In this document: positions 7,921 to 16,514 of the stretch, in pieces
Layout of the letters: every line of letters starts with the position of its first letter
Position numbering within the stretch: the stretch's first letter is position 1
Assembly: GCA_964482235.1 (NCBI GenBank)
Contig: CAYZWU010000068.1
Location: forward strand, 1 to 25,870
Direction: 5' to 3'
DNA: 25,870 bases
Source: CAYZWU01 sp964482235
Lineage (GTDB): Bacteria; Planctomycetota; B15-G4; CAYZWU01
The notes under the pieces: model-generated
The model's database searches: none
Seen by the model: the letters and a program-made list of their open reading frames with translations, nothing else
Told to the model about the DNA's origin: nothing
Translations under genes and position numbers: made by a program

Positions 7921-8127
7921 TCCTGCGCTTTCGGAACACCTGTTAATAAATTGAAAGCCCCATTTCCATTTGAAGGTCAGCCATGACACTCCCTGGAGTT
8001 GTTGTTCGCCGGATAATGGCTTCTCTCTCTCTCTGCCAGGCACCTCCCGTTGGATCGCTGAGCAGCCGGTCGGACTGTTCAGAGTCGTTGATCTGATGGC
8101 AATTGATCAAGCAACAAGGATTGATGC

Positions 8128-10824
8128 ATGCTAGCTTTCGAAAAACTCAAAAAACCGGTTTGCCTGGCCGCTCTTGTGGCGGCAACACTTCTGCTTGCCG
8201 GTACGGCCTCGACGCAGACCGTCTCCGGCGGGGACATCACGATTCAGATGGACGGCTCCGGGTCGATAACGGACGTGACCGTGTCGGGCCGGCTTCTTCC
8301 CAAGGGAATGCAGGCGGGAGGGGTGTTCATCCGCGACCTCACCGGCTCGGCCATTCCGGGGAACATCCTGTTCGAGGAGAGCTTCGAGGATCCCGCCCAC
8401 GGGTGGGAATACCACAAGCACACGCTCACCCAGGAGCTTGAATTCGAGAACACGAACACGCAGGCCCATGGCGGAAGCCAGAGCCTCCTCGTGAGGGTCC
8501 TGCAGGCTGATGAGATCCAGAGGGGTCGGATCATCTCCCCCGCCGACAACCTGATTCCCGTCGTTGCAGGAAAGCGGTACAGGATCCAGTGCTACTGCAG
8601 GGCGCTTCGCGGCTACCTGTCGGCCAATCCCGGATCGCTCAAGACGCAGCGCGGGCTTTACGATCAGGTCGAAGCGTTCTTCCACAACGGGATCGGCGTC
8701 TACTGGCTCGATGCCGGCGGGGAAACCATCGGCGAGCATCAGCTCGTGGCTCCTTTCATGGATCAGGCCGATGCCTGGAAGCCTGTGGGCGGCATTGCCG
8801 AGGCGCCGGAAAACGCTGTCCATGCGCGCGTCGCCATCAACGCCAGCCTCGATCCCGAATACGAGCTGGAGAGCTTTGTCGTCGATCGGATCGAGTTCTT
8901 CGAGGATCCTTCCACCCTCGATAAGGTCAGCGGCGTTCTCTATCCCTCCGGCTCGAACGAGCTGAGCTTCATCGGCTTTCTCGGCCCCTGGGATGTCCGG
9001 ATGACCTGGACCGGCCTCGCCGATTCGATCGAGTTCAGCGGAACCGTCTCGGCAACGGATGGAGCGTCACATGCACTTGACCTGATCGTCTCCCTGCCGC
9101 TCGATGCGGAAGACTGGACGTGGCCCGACGATGCCGAGCAGGACCGGACGATTCGAGCGGCTGACGGGAAGTGGTATGCAAACGAGGTTTCTGCCGACAG
9201 CCAGTCGAACCTGCCGGTCTCCCTCTATCCCTACGGGGGAACCTACGACGACCAGACCGGCCTGGCGGCCTGCATCCCCTATGATCCCGTCTATCTGGCA
9301 AGCTTCGGCTGCGATACCGTCCGGAAGAGCTTTGACGTCTGCTTCCGGATCGGAGTCGATCCGACCAACGGACACGGCACCGAAGCCTTCTCGGCCCGGT
9401 ACTACACCTTCGATCCGGAGTTCGCCTTCCGATCGATCATCGATAATTTCAGCAGGATCTGGAGCCACAATCCTCACTGGTTCCACTCCGAGTTCGACCC
9501 GAGCCCCTTCAAGGGCTGGTTCTCGCACGATTATCAGGGAAGAACGGGCGCGAGCCGATGCGCCTACTGCGACGAGAACGACATCCTCGCCGCCCAGTAC
9601 ACGGTGCCGGACTTCCTGGTCAAGGAGGTCGCACTGATCGGAGTCGACCCGCCGCCCACGCTCACCGAGGTCTACGCCCTGATCGAGCAGCGAAAGAACA
9701 GCTCCGACCCCCTGGAGAGCTACTACTACAACTACGTCTACCAGGAGATCATGAGGTCGCCGAACAACGATCATGTCCTGAAATCGGTGACCGAGGAAAG
9801 CGACACGCCGCTGTGGCTCGAGGCGGCCTTCAAGATCAATCCCGACATGACTCAGGGGGCCGACGGCTACGTCGATTACATCACGAACCACGACCTGATA
9901 CCGGCTTTCGAATCCACCATGAATCCCGATCCTTCGTGGTATGTCGAGCCCTCAATCCTGGACGCCGTTTTTCTGGACAACTTCCTCAACCAGAACACGG
10001 TGGACTGCGATCCGGCTCACATTGCCGCGACATCGCACGGCCTCACCTACACGGCCAGCGACTACAGCGTGGGGATGACGCCGGCCGCAGGGGCGCGCGA
10101 CTACACGGCCTGGCTCAGGGACTGGCTCGATGCCAACGTGGATCCCCCGAAGCGGTGGATCATGATCAACTGGTGGGGAGTGGCCATCAACAGCGCGATC
10201 ATGCCGTGGTGCGACGGCTTCTCCGACGAGTCCAACAACGCCGTGTCGAACGGCGCCTACGGTCAGGCGCGCACCATCAATTTCGATCCCGAGATACTGC
10301 GGTACAAGAGGGCTCTGGCGGGCCAGAAGTACCGGATGCAGGAGTTCAACGGGACGGACCTCGACAGGGATGATGTTCTCGACACGCTCCATACCTACGT
10401 GCTCTATGCGATGGGCGGTGTTCCTGATACGGAAGCCGAGTTCGAGGATCCCGGCGTCTTCGATATGGATGACTGCCTGGAGCTCTCGGAGCAGTACAAC
10501 GCCTACACATCGGAGCTGCACATGGCGGGCTGGCAGCCGCTGACCTACTCCACATGCAGCCACCCCGACATCTACATCGAGCGATACGGATCGCACACCA
10601 ACGAATACTTCTTCCTCGTCGTGCTCAATGACGGCGCCGATCCCGTGTCGGCCGACATCATCCTGCACGATGAGCTCGGGCTCCTGGCCAGGCCAATTGT
10701 CCATGAAGTCGTTTCGGACGAGCGATACTGGCCCGTCAGGATGGGACCGGCGCAGTGGTCCGTCGATCTCCTCGAGCTCAGGCAGCGGCGCGCTCACCTG
10801 TTTCTGATTATCAACAGAAATTGA
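8128..10824 (+). CDS. Secreted TIM-barrel glycoside-hydrolase-like protein, paralog of the gene at 1712
   Basis: 898 residues. The ATG follows CAAGG 8 nt upstream, and a signal peptide is present (KKPVCLAALVAATLLLAG, cleavage near residue 28-30). It matches the gene at 1712-5101 from the first mature residues (SGGDITIQ against SGGEIKIS) to the final beta domain. Shared blocks include GGVFIRDLT, ALRGYLSANPG, NEVSADSQSNLP, SLYPYGG, LDNF and FDPEILRYKRALA. The barrel motif is DAVFLDNF with Asp617 as the counterpart of Asp615. It stops where the shared region ends and lacks the Lys/Ala-rich tail. Architecture: N-terminal beta region, jelly-roll-like carbohydrate-binding region, probable catalytic barrel, C-terminal beta domain. 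Family and substrate are not recognised; a hydrolase role is inferred from architecture only. Confidence 0.78.
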   Translation: MLAFEKLKKPVCLAALVAATLLLAGTASTQTVSGGDITIQMDGSGSITDVTVSGRLLPKGMQAGGVFIRDLTGSAIPGNILFEESFEDPAHGWEYHKHTLTQELEFENTNTQAHGGSQSLLVRVLQADEIQRGRIISPADNLIPVVAGKRYRIQCYCRALRGYLSANPGSLKTQRGLYDQVEAFFHNGIGVYWLDAGGETIGEHQLVAPFMDQADAWKPVGGIAEAPENAVHARVAINASLDPEYELESFVVDRIEFFEDPSTLDKVSGVLYPSGSNELSFIGFLGPWDVRMTWTGLADSIEFSGTVSATDGASHALDLIVSLPLDAEDWTWPDDAEQDRTIRAADGKWYANEVSADSQSNLPVSLYPYGGTYDDQTGLAACIPYDPVYLASFGCDTVRKSFDVCFRIGVDPTNGHGTEAFSARYYTFDPEFAFRSIIDNFSRIWSHNPHWFHSEFDPSPFKGWFSHDYQGRTGASRCAYCDENDILAAQYTVPDFLVKEVALIGVDPPPTLTEVYALIEQRKNSSDPLESYYYNYVYQEIMRSPNNDHVLKSVTEESDTPLWLEAAFKINPDMTQGADGYVDYITNHDLIPAFESTMNPDPSWYVEPSILDAVFLDNFLNQNTVDCDPAHIAATSHGLTYTASDYSVGMTPAAGARDYTAWLRDWLDANVDPPKRWIMINWWGVAINSAIMPWCDGFSDESNNAVSNGAYGQARTINFDPEILRYKRALAGQKYRMQEFNGTDLDRDDVLDTLHTYVLYAMGGVPDTEAEFEDPGVFDMDDCLELSEQYNAYTSELHMAGWQPLTYSTCSHPDIYIERYGSHTNEYFFLVVLNDGADPVSADIILHDELGLLARPIVHEVVSDERYWPVRMGPAQWSVDLLELRQRRAHLFLIINRN

Positions 10825-10855
10825 GCCAGCTCTCTCCGCAGCGCCGATGATGGGA

Positions 10856-10885
10856 AATCCGCCGCGCGGCTGCCCCTGGCGTTTT
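10856..10885 (+). terminator. Possible weak terminator after the second hydrolase-like gene
   Basis: The stretch AATCCGCCGCGCGG, then CTGGCG and TTTT, resembles a degenerate copy of the terminator at 7855-7892. Only a short CGCC/GGCG stem and an internal GCCGCGCGGC palindrome can form. It sits 31 nt after the stop, between convergent genes. Confidence 0.35.
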
Positions 10886-10944
10886 CCGACTTCCTTTCGA
10901 GCAACCTGACGGCTCCGCAGCAGAATGCGGTTGAAACGTCCAGG

Positions 10945-13104
10945 CTACTCCACGAGCAGTAGATGGAGGCCCGTGAGCTCCGAGCCGACGAGCGCCTGCA
11001 TGGGATGCGAATCTCCGGCAGCCCAGGTCGAGGGCAGCGTCGCGGTGGTCAGGGACACGCCGTTGGATCCTATGTCGGCAAGATCGACGGTGTGGATCGG
11101 ATCCATGAGATAGAGAAGCCCGTATACGGTGGGGAGCGGATTGCTGTACACGCCGCCGCCGACGGCAAGGATAACCGGAGTCTCGCCAGGAGGTCCGATG
11201 ACCTTGATCTCTATCGATTGCTGCGGGACTGCCTCACCGGTATGGTAGACGTGGAGATAGAACTCATCGGCGCCGATGTCGACCTCTCCGTAAAAGCCGC
11301 CCGCGATTCTGGGGTCGTTCTCGATATCACGAGCCGGCAGATTCGCCGCGTCGCTGTCCCCCGCGTTCTGGCAGGGAGAAAAGCGGGTCAGGTGGAAGTC
11401 GCAGCAGTCCTCATCAACGAACAGGGGATCGGCGTCGATCATCCCCTCCCCCCAGTCGACGAGGCAGCACGGCCCGATGTAGATTGAGCTTTGGCCATCC
11501 TTCACGTCGGAGTTCTTGATGTACAGGAAGCAGGACTGCTCCGTTTCGTCGAGATAGAGCTCCGGACCCTCCGCGGCCGCGTTGTCCCAGAGAATGGTGT
11601 TGTCGATCGTGACGGTCGTTCCGAGAAGGTGTATCCCGCCGCCTCCCAGTGCGGCGGAGTTGCAGGCAACCGAGTTGTTCAGCATGTTGGCGGTGCCATC
11701 GAGGAAGGCAAATCCACCGCCGTTGACCGTGGCGATGTTGTGGCAGATCATGTTGCTGATGAGAGTCAGGGAGCCGCTGTCGCAGTAGATCCCGCCGCCG
11801 GTGTCGGCGGTGTTGTGGAAGATGCGGCAGTTCGAGATCCGCGGCGACGAGTCGAGGCAGAGAATGCCGCCTCCCAGCTGGGCCGAGCCGTTCGTCAGGG
11901 TGAAACCGTCGATGGTCGTGTACGATCCTTCCCGGGTTTGGCACGTCACCGCGCTTCCCGCCTGGTTTCCGTCGATGATCGTGGCCGGCGATCCCGCCTC
12001 GCTCAGAAGGGAGACAACCTTTCCCAGGAGGTCGATGTTCTCGACGTATTTGCCGGGAGCCACGAGGATGGTGCTGCCGTCCTGCGCAATGTCCAGGGCT
12101 TCCTGGATTGTTGAATATTCGCCGGGAACCTCGAAGAAGGTGTCGGAGGGGGGATAGTGATAGCCCATGTCGATCGGCTTCGCGTCGGGCACCCCGTCCG
12201 TTCTGGTCGTGCCGCCGACCATCGCTCCCTGGGGGTTTCCCGCACCGACGCAGGGGTTGTTGGTTCCGGGCTGACAGGGATCCTGGCTCAGATGAAAGTC
12301 TCCCCCTGCGAGGTCGAAGAAGAGCGGATCGGCGTCGATCATGCCGGCGCCCCAGAGAAGGGTGCTGCCCGTCTCGACGTAGATCGAGGCCAGCCCTCCC
12401 ATCACGTCGCAGTAGCTGATGTCGAGCGAGGAGGGATAGGCCGTTTCGCCGACCCAGATCTCCTTACCCGTCGTGGCGAGGTTGTCCCAGAAGATGTTGT
12501 TTCTGAGCGTGGGCGAAGAGCTGAACTGGCAGGACATCCCGCCGCCGTAGAGGGTCGAGTTCTTCGTTATCGTGTTGTTGCTGATGGTCGAGAAAGAGCC
12601 GCGGCAGCAGATCCCGCCGCCGAAGAGGCTGACATTCTCGAGGATCACGTTGTTCGAAAGATAGGTGGAGGAATTGAGAAGATAGACCCCTCCGCCAAGA
12701 AACGTGGCCGTGCTGCCGGAGATGATGTTGTTCTTGATCGTGGGCGAGGCGTTGTCGCAGAGGACACCTCCGCCGTCGGTGGCAAGGCCGTTCGTCAGGG
12801 TGAAGCCGGAGAGGACCGAGAATTGATCTTCGCCGCTGCGGAAGGCAACGACGCTGCCGGCCTGATTTCCATCGATCGTCGTCTCACCGGCTCCCTGCTC
12901 GCTTCGCAGAAGCACGGCTTTTCCCGAGAAGTCCACGTTCTCCGCATAGGTTCCCGGTTTGACGAGGATCGTATCCCCATCCTCAGCCGCGTCAATTGCC
13001 GCCTGGATGCTGGTGTAGTCGTCAGGAACGATGATCTCGGACGCGAAGCCCTGGAGGTGCAGCAAGGTGAATAGAACGCAAAGAGGCATCATAACGGTTT
13101 TCAC
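10945..13104 (-). CDS. Secreted double right-handed beta-helix protein with choice-of-anchor-Q-like motifs
   Basis: 719 residues from a GTG start at 13104, chosen because AGGAGG lies 9 nt upstream and a signal peptide follows (KTVMMPLCVLFTLLHLQGFA). An open frame reaches back to a TTG at 13191, but that part lacks a signal. The mature protein has two tandem copies of one module. Each opens with VPxxYxSIQxAxDxAxDGxTI, continues to IDGNQAGS and GFTLTNG, then runs through parallel beta-helix rungs with GGG(I/V)xC turns and Asn ladders. Copy 1 spans about 23-325 and copy 2 about 330-610. Both end with ADPLF...DFHL; a SPCQNAGD motif, typical of choice-of-anchor-Q proteins, closes the second. The last ~105 residues form a small beta domain shared with the next two genes and ending HLLLVE. 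Probably an extracellular or surface polysaccharide-binding or lyase-like protein; no catalytic residues identified. It lies 87 nt downstream of the gene at 13192-14598. Confidence 0.85.
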   Translation of the reverse strand: MKTVMMPLCVLFTLLHLQGFASEIIVPDDYTSIQAAIDAAEDGDTILVKPGTYAENVDFSGKAVLLRSEQGAGETTIDGNQAGSVVAFRSGEDQFSVLSGFTLTNGLATDGGGVLCDNASPTIKNNIISGSTATFLGGGVYLLNSSTYLSNNVILENVSLFGGGICCRGSFSTISNNTITKNSTLYGGGMSCQFSSSPTLRNNIFWDNLATTGKEIWVGETAYPSSLDISYCDVMGGLASIYVETGSTLLWGAGMIDADPLFFDLAGGDFHLSQDPCQPGTNNPCVGAGNPQGAMVGGTTRTDGVPDAKPIDMGYHYPPSDTFFEVPGEYSTIQEALDIAQDGSTILVAPGKYVENIDLLGKVVSLLSEAGSPATIIDGNQAGSAVTCQTREGSYTTIDGFTLTNGSAQLGGGILCLDSSPRISNCRIFHNTADTGGGIYCDSGSLTLISNMICHNIATVNGGGFAFLDGTANMLNNSVACNSAALGGGGIHLLGTTVTIDNTILWDNAAAEGPELYLDETEQSCFLYIKNSDVKDGQSSIYIGPCCLVDWGEGMIDADPLFVDEDCCDFHLTRFSPCQNAGDSDAANLPARDIENDPRIAGGFYGEVDIGADEFYLHVYHTGEAVPQQSIEIKVIGPPGETPVILAVGGGVYSNPLPTVYGLLYLMDPIHTVDLADIGSNGVSLTTATLPSTWAAGDSHPMQALVGSELTGLHLLLVE

Positions 13105-13191
13105 GACTTGAATCCTCCTGCTGAGCAGGGAGGGGGTGAAGCCCTTTCGAACTCCACCCCCCGGAAGAACTTTTGTTTGATTTTTCGACAA

Positions 13192-14598
13192 TTATTCAAC
13201 GAACAGAGACAAGGCGTTTGTCAAATCCGTATCCACGAGAGCCTGCAGACCGTGCTTCGTGCCGGTCGTCCAGCTCTGGGGCAGTGCAATCGCCTGGGAA
13301 AGGACGCCATCCAGGGGGATGGGACCGAGGTCGACGAGATTGTAGGGTGACTGGAGATAAAGATACCCGTAGTTGGTCGAGATCGGAGTTGGCAGAAGCC
13401 CGTCCGACGCCCCGAGAGTGACCTCGGCCGCACCGGGCGGTCCGATCACCTTGATGTTGATCGAGCCGTCGGGCTGGGGCGTTCCGGTGAAGTAGAGATG
13501 CAGGTGGAACTCGTCGGCTCCCAGGTCCACGGTACCGTAGACGCCGCCGGCGATCCGCGGATCGCCCTCGTAGTCAAGGTCGGAGAGGGTCGGCTCGAAG
13601 TTGTAGCCCGCATTCATGCAGGGCGAGTAGTAGGTCAGGTGATAATCCTGCTCGCCGCTTGCCACGAAGAGCGGATCCTCGTCGATGATCTTGACGCCCC
13701 AGTCGAGCGTGCTCCCCGTCGTGACGTACATCGAGTTCTGTCCACCCTCGACGTCGCAGTAGCTGATCGTCACCGTGGACGGGTTGAACAGGCTTCCCAG
13801 GTGGACTTCCTTCCCGGTCAAGGCGCTGTCGTTCCAGAGAATCGAGTTCACCACCGTGAGGGTGGAGTCCTGGCAGTCGATGGCGCCTCCGCTGTAGGCT
13901 GCCGAGTTCCCCACGAAGGTCGTGTTGACCACCGTGGCGGTGCAGGAGCGGCAGTGGATTCCGCCGCCGAAGCTCGCTGAATTGCCCGTGATCTTGATGT
14001 TCCCCACCGTCACGGGGGAGTCGAGAAGGTAGATTCCCCCGCCCCAGTCCGAGCTGTTGTCAGTGATCTGATTGTAGGTCACGGTGGAGGTCGATGTCTC
14101 GAGGTAGATGCCGCCGCCCGACCAGGAGGCGTGGTTGCCCGAGATCAGGTTGCCGGAGATCTCGGGAGAGGCGTTCAAGGTGCAGATTCCACCGCCGAAC
14201 CAGGTCGCCGTGTTGCCGATGATCGTGTTGTTCGTGATCGTCGGCGAGGACGAGCTGCAGAGGATTCCTCCGCCGTTCAGTGCCGAACCGTTGGTGATCA
14301 GGAATCCGGTGAGGAGAGCCTGGGAGGTTTCTCCGCCCTGGAAAGTGACGACGCTGCCGGCCTGGCCTCCGTCGATCAACACCGATCCCAGTCCCTCTTC
14401 GCTCTGCAAGGTGATGTCTTTTCCATTGAAGTCGAGATTCTCCAGGTAGGTTCCGGGACTGACCAGGACCACGTCGCCGTTCGAGACGGCGGTGATGGCC
14501 TCCTGGATCGTGACATATTCGGCCGGGACATAGACTGTGGCTGAAAATGACGCGGATCCCAGAACCAAAACAAGGGAGAGAATCAGTGCAATCTTCAT
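13192..14598 (-). CDS. Secreted right-handed parallel beta-helix protein, single module
   Basis: 468 residues. The ATG at 14598 is preceded by AAGGAGG 4 nt upstream and starts a clean signal peptide (MKIALILSLVLVLGSASFSA). The frame extends upstream to 14673 without a signal. One module: VPAEYVTIQEAITAVSNGDV, IDGGQAGSVVTFQGG, GFLITNGSALNGGGILC, then about ten rungs with NxITGN/NxIxGN Asn ladders and GGGI turns, as in pectate-lyase-fold repeats. Then DEDPLF...DYHLTYYSPCMNAGY, the choice-of-anchor-Q-like motif, and the shared ~105-residue C-terminal beta domain ending LTNALSLFVE. It sits between two relatives on the same strand, so the three form a tandem array from local duplication. Role beyond an exported beta-helix is unknown. 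Confidence 0.87.
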   Translation of the reverse strand: MKIALILSLVLVLGSASFSATVYVPAEYVTIQEAITAVSNGDVVLVSPGTYLENLDFNGKDITLQSEEGLGSVLIDGGQAGSVVTFQGGETSQALLTGFLITNGSALNGGGILCSSSSPTITNNTIIGNTATWFGGGICTLNASPEISGNLISGNHASWSGGGIYLETSTSTVTYNQITDNSSDWGGGIYLLDSPVTVGNIKITGNSASFGGGIHCRSCTATVVNTTFVGNSAAYSGGAIDCQDSTLTVVNSILWNDSALTGKEVHLGSLFNPSTVTISYCDVEGGQNSMYVTTGSTLDWGVKIIDEDPLFVASGEQDYHLTYYSPCMNAGYNFEPTLSDLDYEGDPRIAGGVYGTVDLGADEFHLHLYFTGTPQPDGSINIKVIGPPGAAEVTLGASDGLLPTPISTNYGYLYLQSPYNLVDLGPIPLDGVLSQAIALPQSWTTGTKHGLQALVDTDLTNALSLFVE

Positions 14599-14749
14599 GT
14601 TTCCTCCTTCTTGAAGAGTAGGTTGAGGGCTTCCTCTATCGTGGCTTTGATGGCGGGGTGATTCTACACGCAACCAGGGTTCTTTGTCTGTACAAAATAT
14701 TGGCGAAGAGGGGTGGAGCCGGTCCTCGATTGTCCCGGAGAATGCGGAA

Positions 14750-14791
14750 ATCCTCGATTCCGGTAGCTGTCAAACAGCCGGAATCGAGGAT
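14750..14791 (-). terminator. Long hairpin downstream of the 14823-16514 gene, probable terminator
   Basis: A perfect 14-bp inverted repeat, ATCCTCGATTCCGG / CCGGAATCGAGGAT, encloses a further CTGT...ACAG stem. Only TTT follows on the minus strand, so it is a weak U-tract terminator or another kind of hairpin element. It lies 31 nt after the stop at 14823. A smaller CAGGA-AAG-TCCTG hairpin lies between them. Confidence 0.6.
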
Positions 14792-14822
14792 CCAGGAAAG
14801 TCCTGTTTATGACGGGTTAATA

Positions 14823-16514
14823 TCATTCCACGCGGAGGAAAACGGGATTCGTCAGCTTCGTGTGGAGATTTCCCAGTGGCCCGACCAGCGCCTGAAGGGG
14901 ATACTCCTCGCCGCTGATCCAGTAGGTCGGTACGGTTGCGGAGATGCTCGCGATTCCGTTCCATCCGATGAAGCCGACGACGTGCAGTTCGAGCAGCGGC
15001 ATCTCCAGGAAGAGGTCGCCGTGAATGGTGGGGATCGGCGGATCCTGGATCCCCGAGCCGACGCCGATCCGGACGGGGTAGATCAGGGGCTGACCCACCA
15101 CGCGGATGTCGATCGTATCGCCCGGAACCACGCCACCCATGGTGTAGAGGTGCGTGTGGAACTCGTCGGCCCCCACATCGGGCGCGCCGTCAGCCAGGCG
15201 CGAATCGCCCTCGAAGTCGCTTTCTTGAAATCCCGGAGCCGTGCCGTCCCCCGCATTAACGCAGGGCGAGGCTGCGGTCAGGTGATGGTCGCCCCGCGCC
15301 GCCTCGAAGAAGAGGGGGTCGGAGTCGAACATGCCCGCGCCCCAGTTGAGGGTGCAGTCGGAATCGAGGTGGATTGCCGACTGGCCGCCCTTCACGTCCG
15401 AGTGGCAGATGTCCAGCGTCGACTGGACGATCACCATCGCCTCGGCACCGATCTTGGCCCTGTTGTCCCAGAGGATCGTGTTCGATACGGTGGCAGAGGT
15501 GGAGAACAAGTAGAGACCGCCGCCGTTCTCTTCGGCCTTGTTCCCGCTGATCGTGTTGCCGGTCAGGGTCACCGGCGTCTTGGAATGGACATAGAACCCT
15601 CCACCGTCGACAGCCGAGTTGTCGACGATCATGTTGTTGCTGATCACGCTTCCGTCAGGATAGTTGAGGTTGATGCCGCCGCCCGGCCCCAGAGCCCGGT
15701 TGCGCGCGATCACGTTGTCCGTGACGGTCTGAAAAGACACAAAGCAGTAGATACCTCCGCCCTTGAGGCCCGATTCGTTGTCAGTGATGAGATTGCCGGT
15801 GATCGTCGCCTCGGATCTGCTGCAATAGATCCCTCCGCCGTAGTAACCCTGATTCACGTTGTTCGTGATGACGTTGTCCCTGATCAGGGCGGTGGTATTG
15901 TCGCAGCTGATCCCTCCGCTCCACCAGGTTGAGAAGTTGCCGGAAATCACGTTGTTCTCGATGATCAGATCGGCATATTTCGCATGGATCCCTCCGCCGT
16001 TGTTGGACGTATTCTCCGTGATCCGGTTATCCCTGATCTCGGGTGTACAGTAGCCGCTGCACGCGATGCCGCCGCCGTAGTGGCTGCTGTGGTTGCCAGT
16101 GATGATGTTGTCGATGATCGTTGGCGAACAGTAGCTGTAGCAGTAGATGCCGCCTCCCGCAAAGTTCGACCCGTTCCTGATGGTGAAGCCCTGGATGACC
16201 GAATCCAGGCCCACCTCGTCGAAGAAGGTGATCACGCTGTCGACCTGGCCGCCGTCGATCGTGGTTGCCTCGGCGCCTTCCTCGCTTTTCAGTGTGATCG
16301 CTTTTCCCAGGAAATTGATGTTTTCGAAGTAGGGCCCGCCGTGGGCGGCGTCGGATCTCACGATGACCGTGTCGCCGTCCAGGGCTGCGTCAATGGCATC
16401 CTGAATCGTGCTGAAGTCGTCGGGCACATGCCATGTCTCCCCTTCGGCCGTTCCGCAGAGGAGTACGATGGCGGAGAAGAAACAGACGATCGAGTTGAGG
16501 GATATAAAGCCCAT
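14823..16514 (-). CDS. Secreted right-handed parallel beta-helix protein, single long module
   Basis: 563 residues. The ATG at 16514 has CGGAGG 6 nt upstream and a signal peptide (SIVCFFSAIVLLCGTAEG). It opens with HVPDDFSTIQDAIDAALDGD and IDGGQVDSVITF, the same lead-in as its two neighbours. It then has more rungs than the gene at 13192, with repeated NxITxN and GGGIYC elements. A FDSDPLFF...DHHLTAASPCVNAGD segment follows, then the shared ~105-residue C-terminal domain (GDTIDIRVVGQP, GDLFLEMPLL, PLQALVG, PVFLRVE). First gene of the three-gene minus-strand array; the 224-nt gap to the next gene holds a long hairpin, so it may be transcribed separately. Likely surface or extracellular; no function can be read directly. 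Confidence 0.87.
   Translation of the reverse strand: MGFISLNSIVCFFSAIVLLCGTAEGETWHVPDDFSTIQDAIDAALDGDTVIVRSDAAHGGPYFENINFLGKAITLKSEEGAEATTIDGGQVDSVITFFDEVGLDSVIQGFTIRNGSNFAGGGIYCYSYCSPTIIDNIITGNHSSHYGGGIACSGYCTPEIRDNRITENTSNNGGGIHAKYADLIIENNVISGNFSTWWSGGISCDNTTALIRDNVITNNVNQGYYGGGIYCSRSEATITGNLITDNESGLKGGGIYCFVSFQTVTDNVIARNRALGPGGGINLNYPDGSVISNNMIVDNSAVDGGGFYVHSKTPVTLTGNTISGNKAEENGGGLYLFSTSATVSNTILWDNRAKIGAEAMVIVQSTLDICHSDVKGGQSAIHLDSDCTLNWGAGMFDSDPLFFEAARGDHHLTAASPCVNAGDGTAPGFQESDFEGDSRLADGAPDVGADEFHTHLYTMGGVVPGDTIDIRVVGQPLIYPVRIGVGSGIQDPPIPTIHGDLFLEMPLLELHVVGFIGWNGIASISATVPTYWISGEEYPLQALVGPLGNLHTKLTNPVFLRVE

Noticed and set aside
13105..13191. TTG start and 29-residue extension of the double beta-helix protein
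   Set aside because: The extension is basic with no signal, and AGGAGG 9 nt before the GTG at 13104 gives a proper signal peptide.
14658..15932. 424-residue plus-strand frame across a beta-helix gene
   Set aside because: Translation is Val/Asp/Arg-rich without domains, while the minus strand carries regular Asn-ladder repeats. Similar shadows at 12157-13074 and 11491-12114 were rejected for the same reason.
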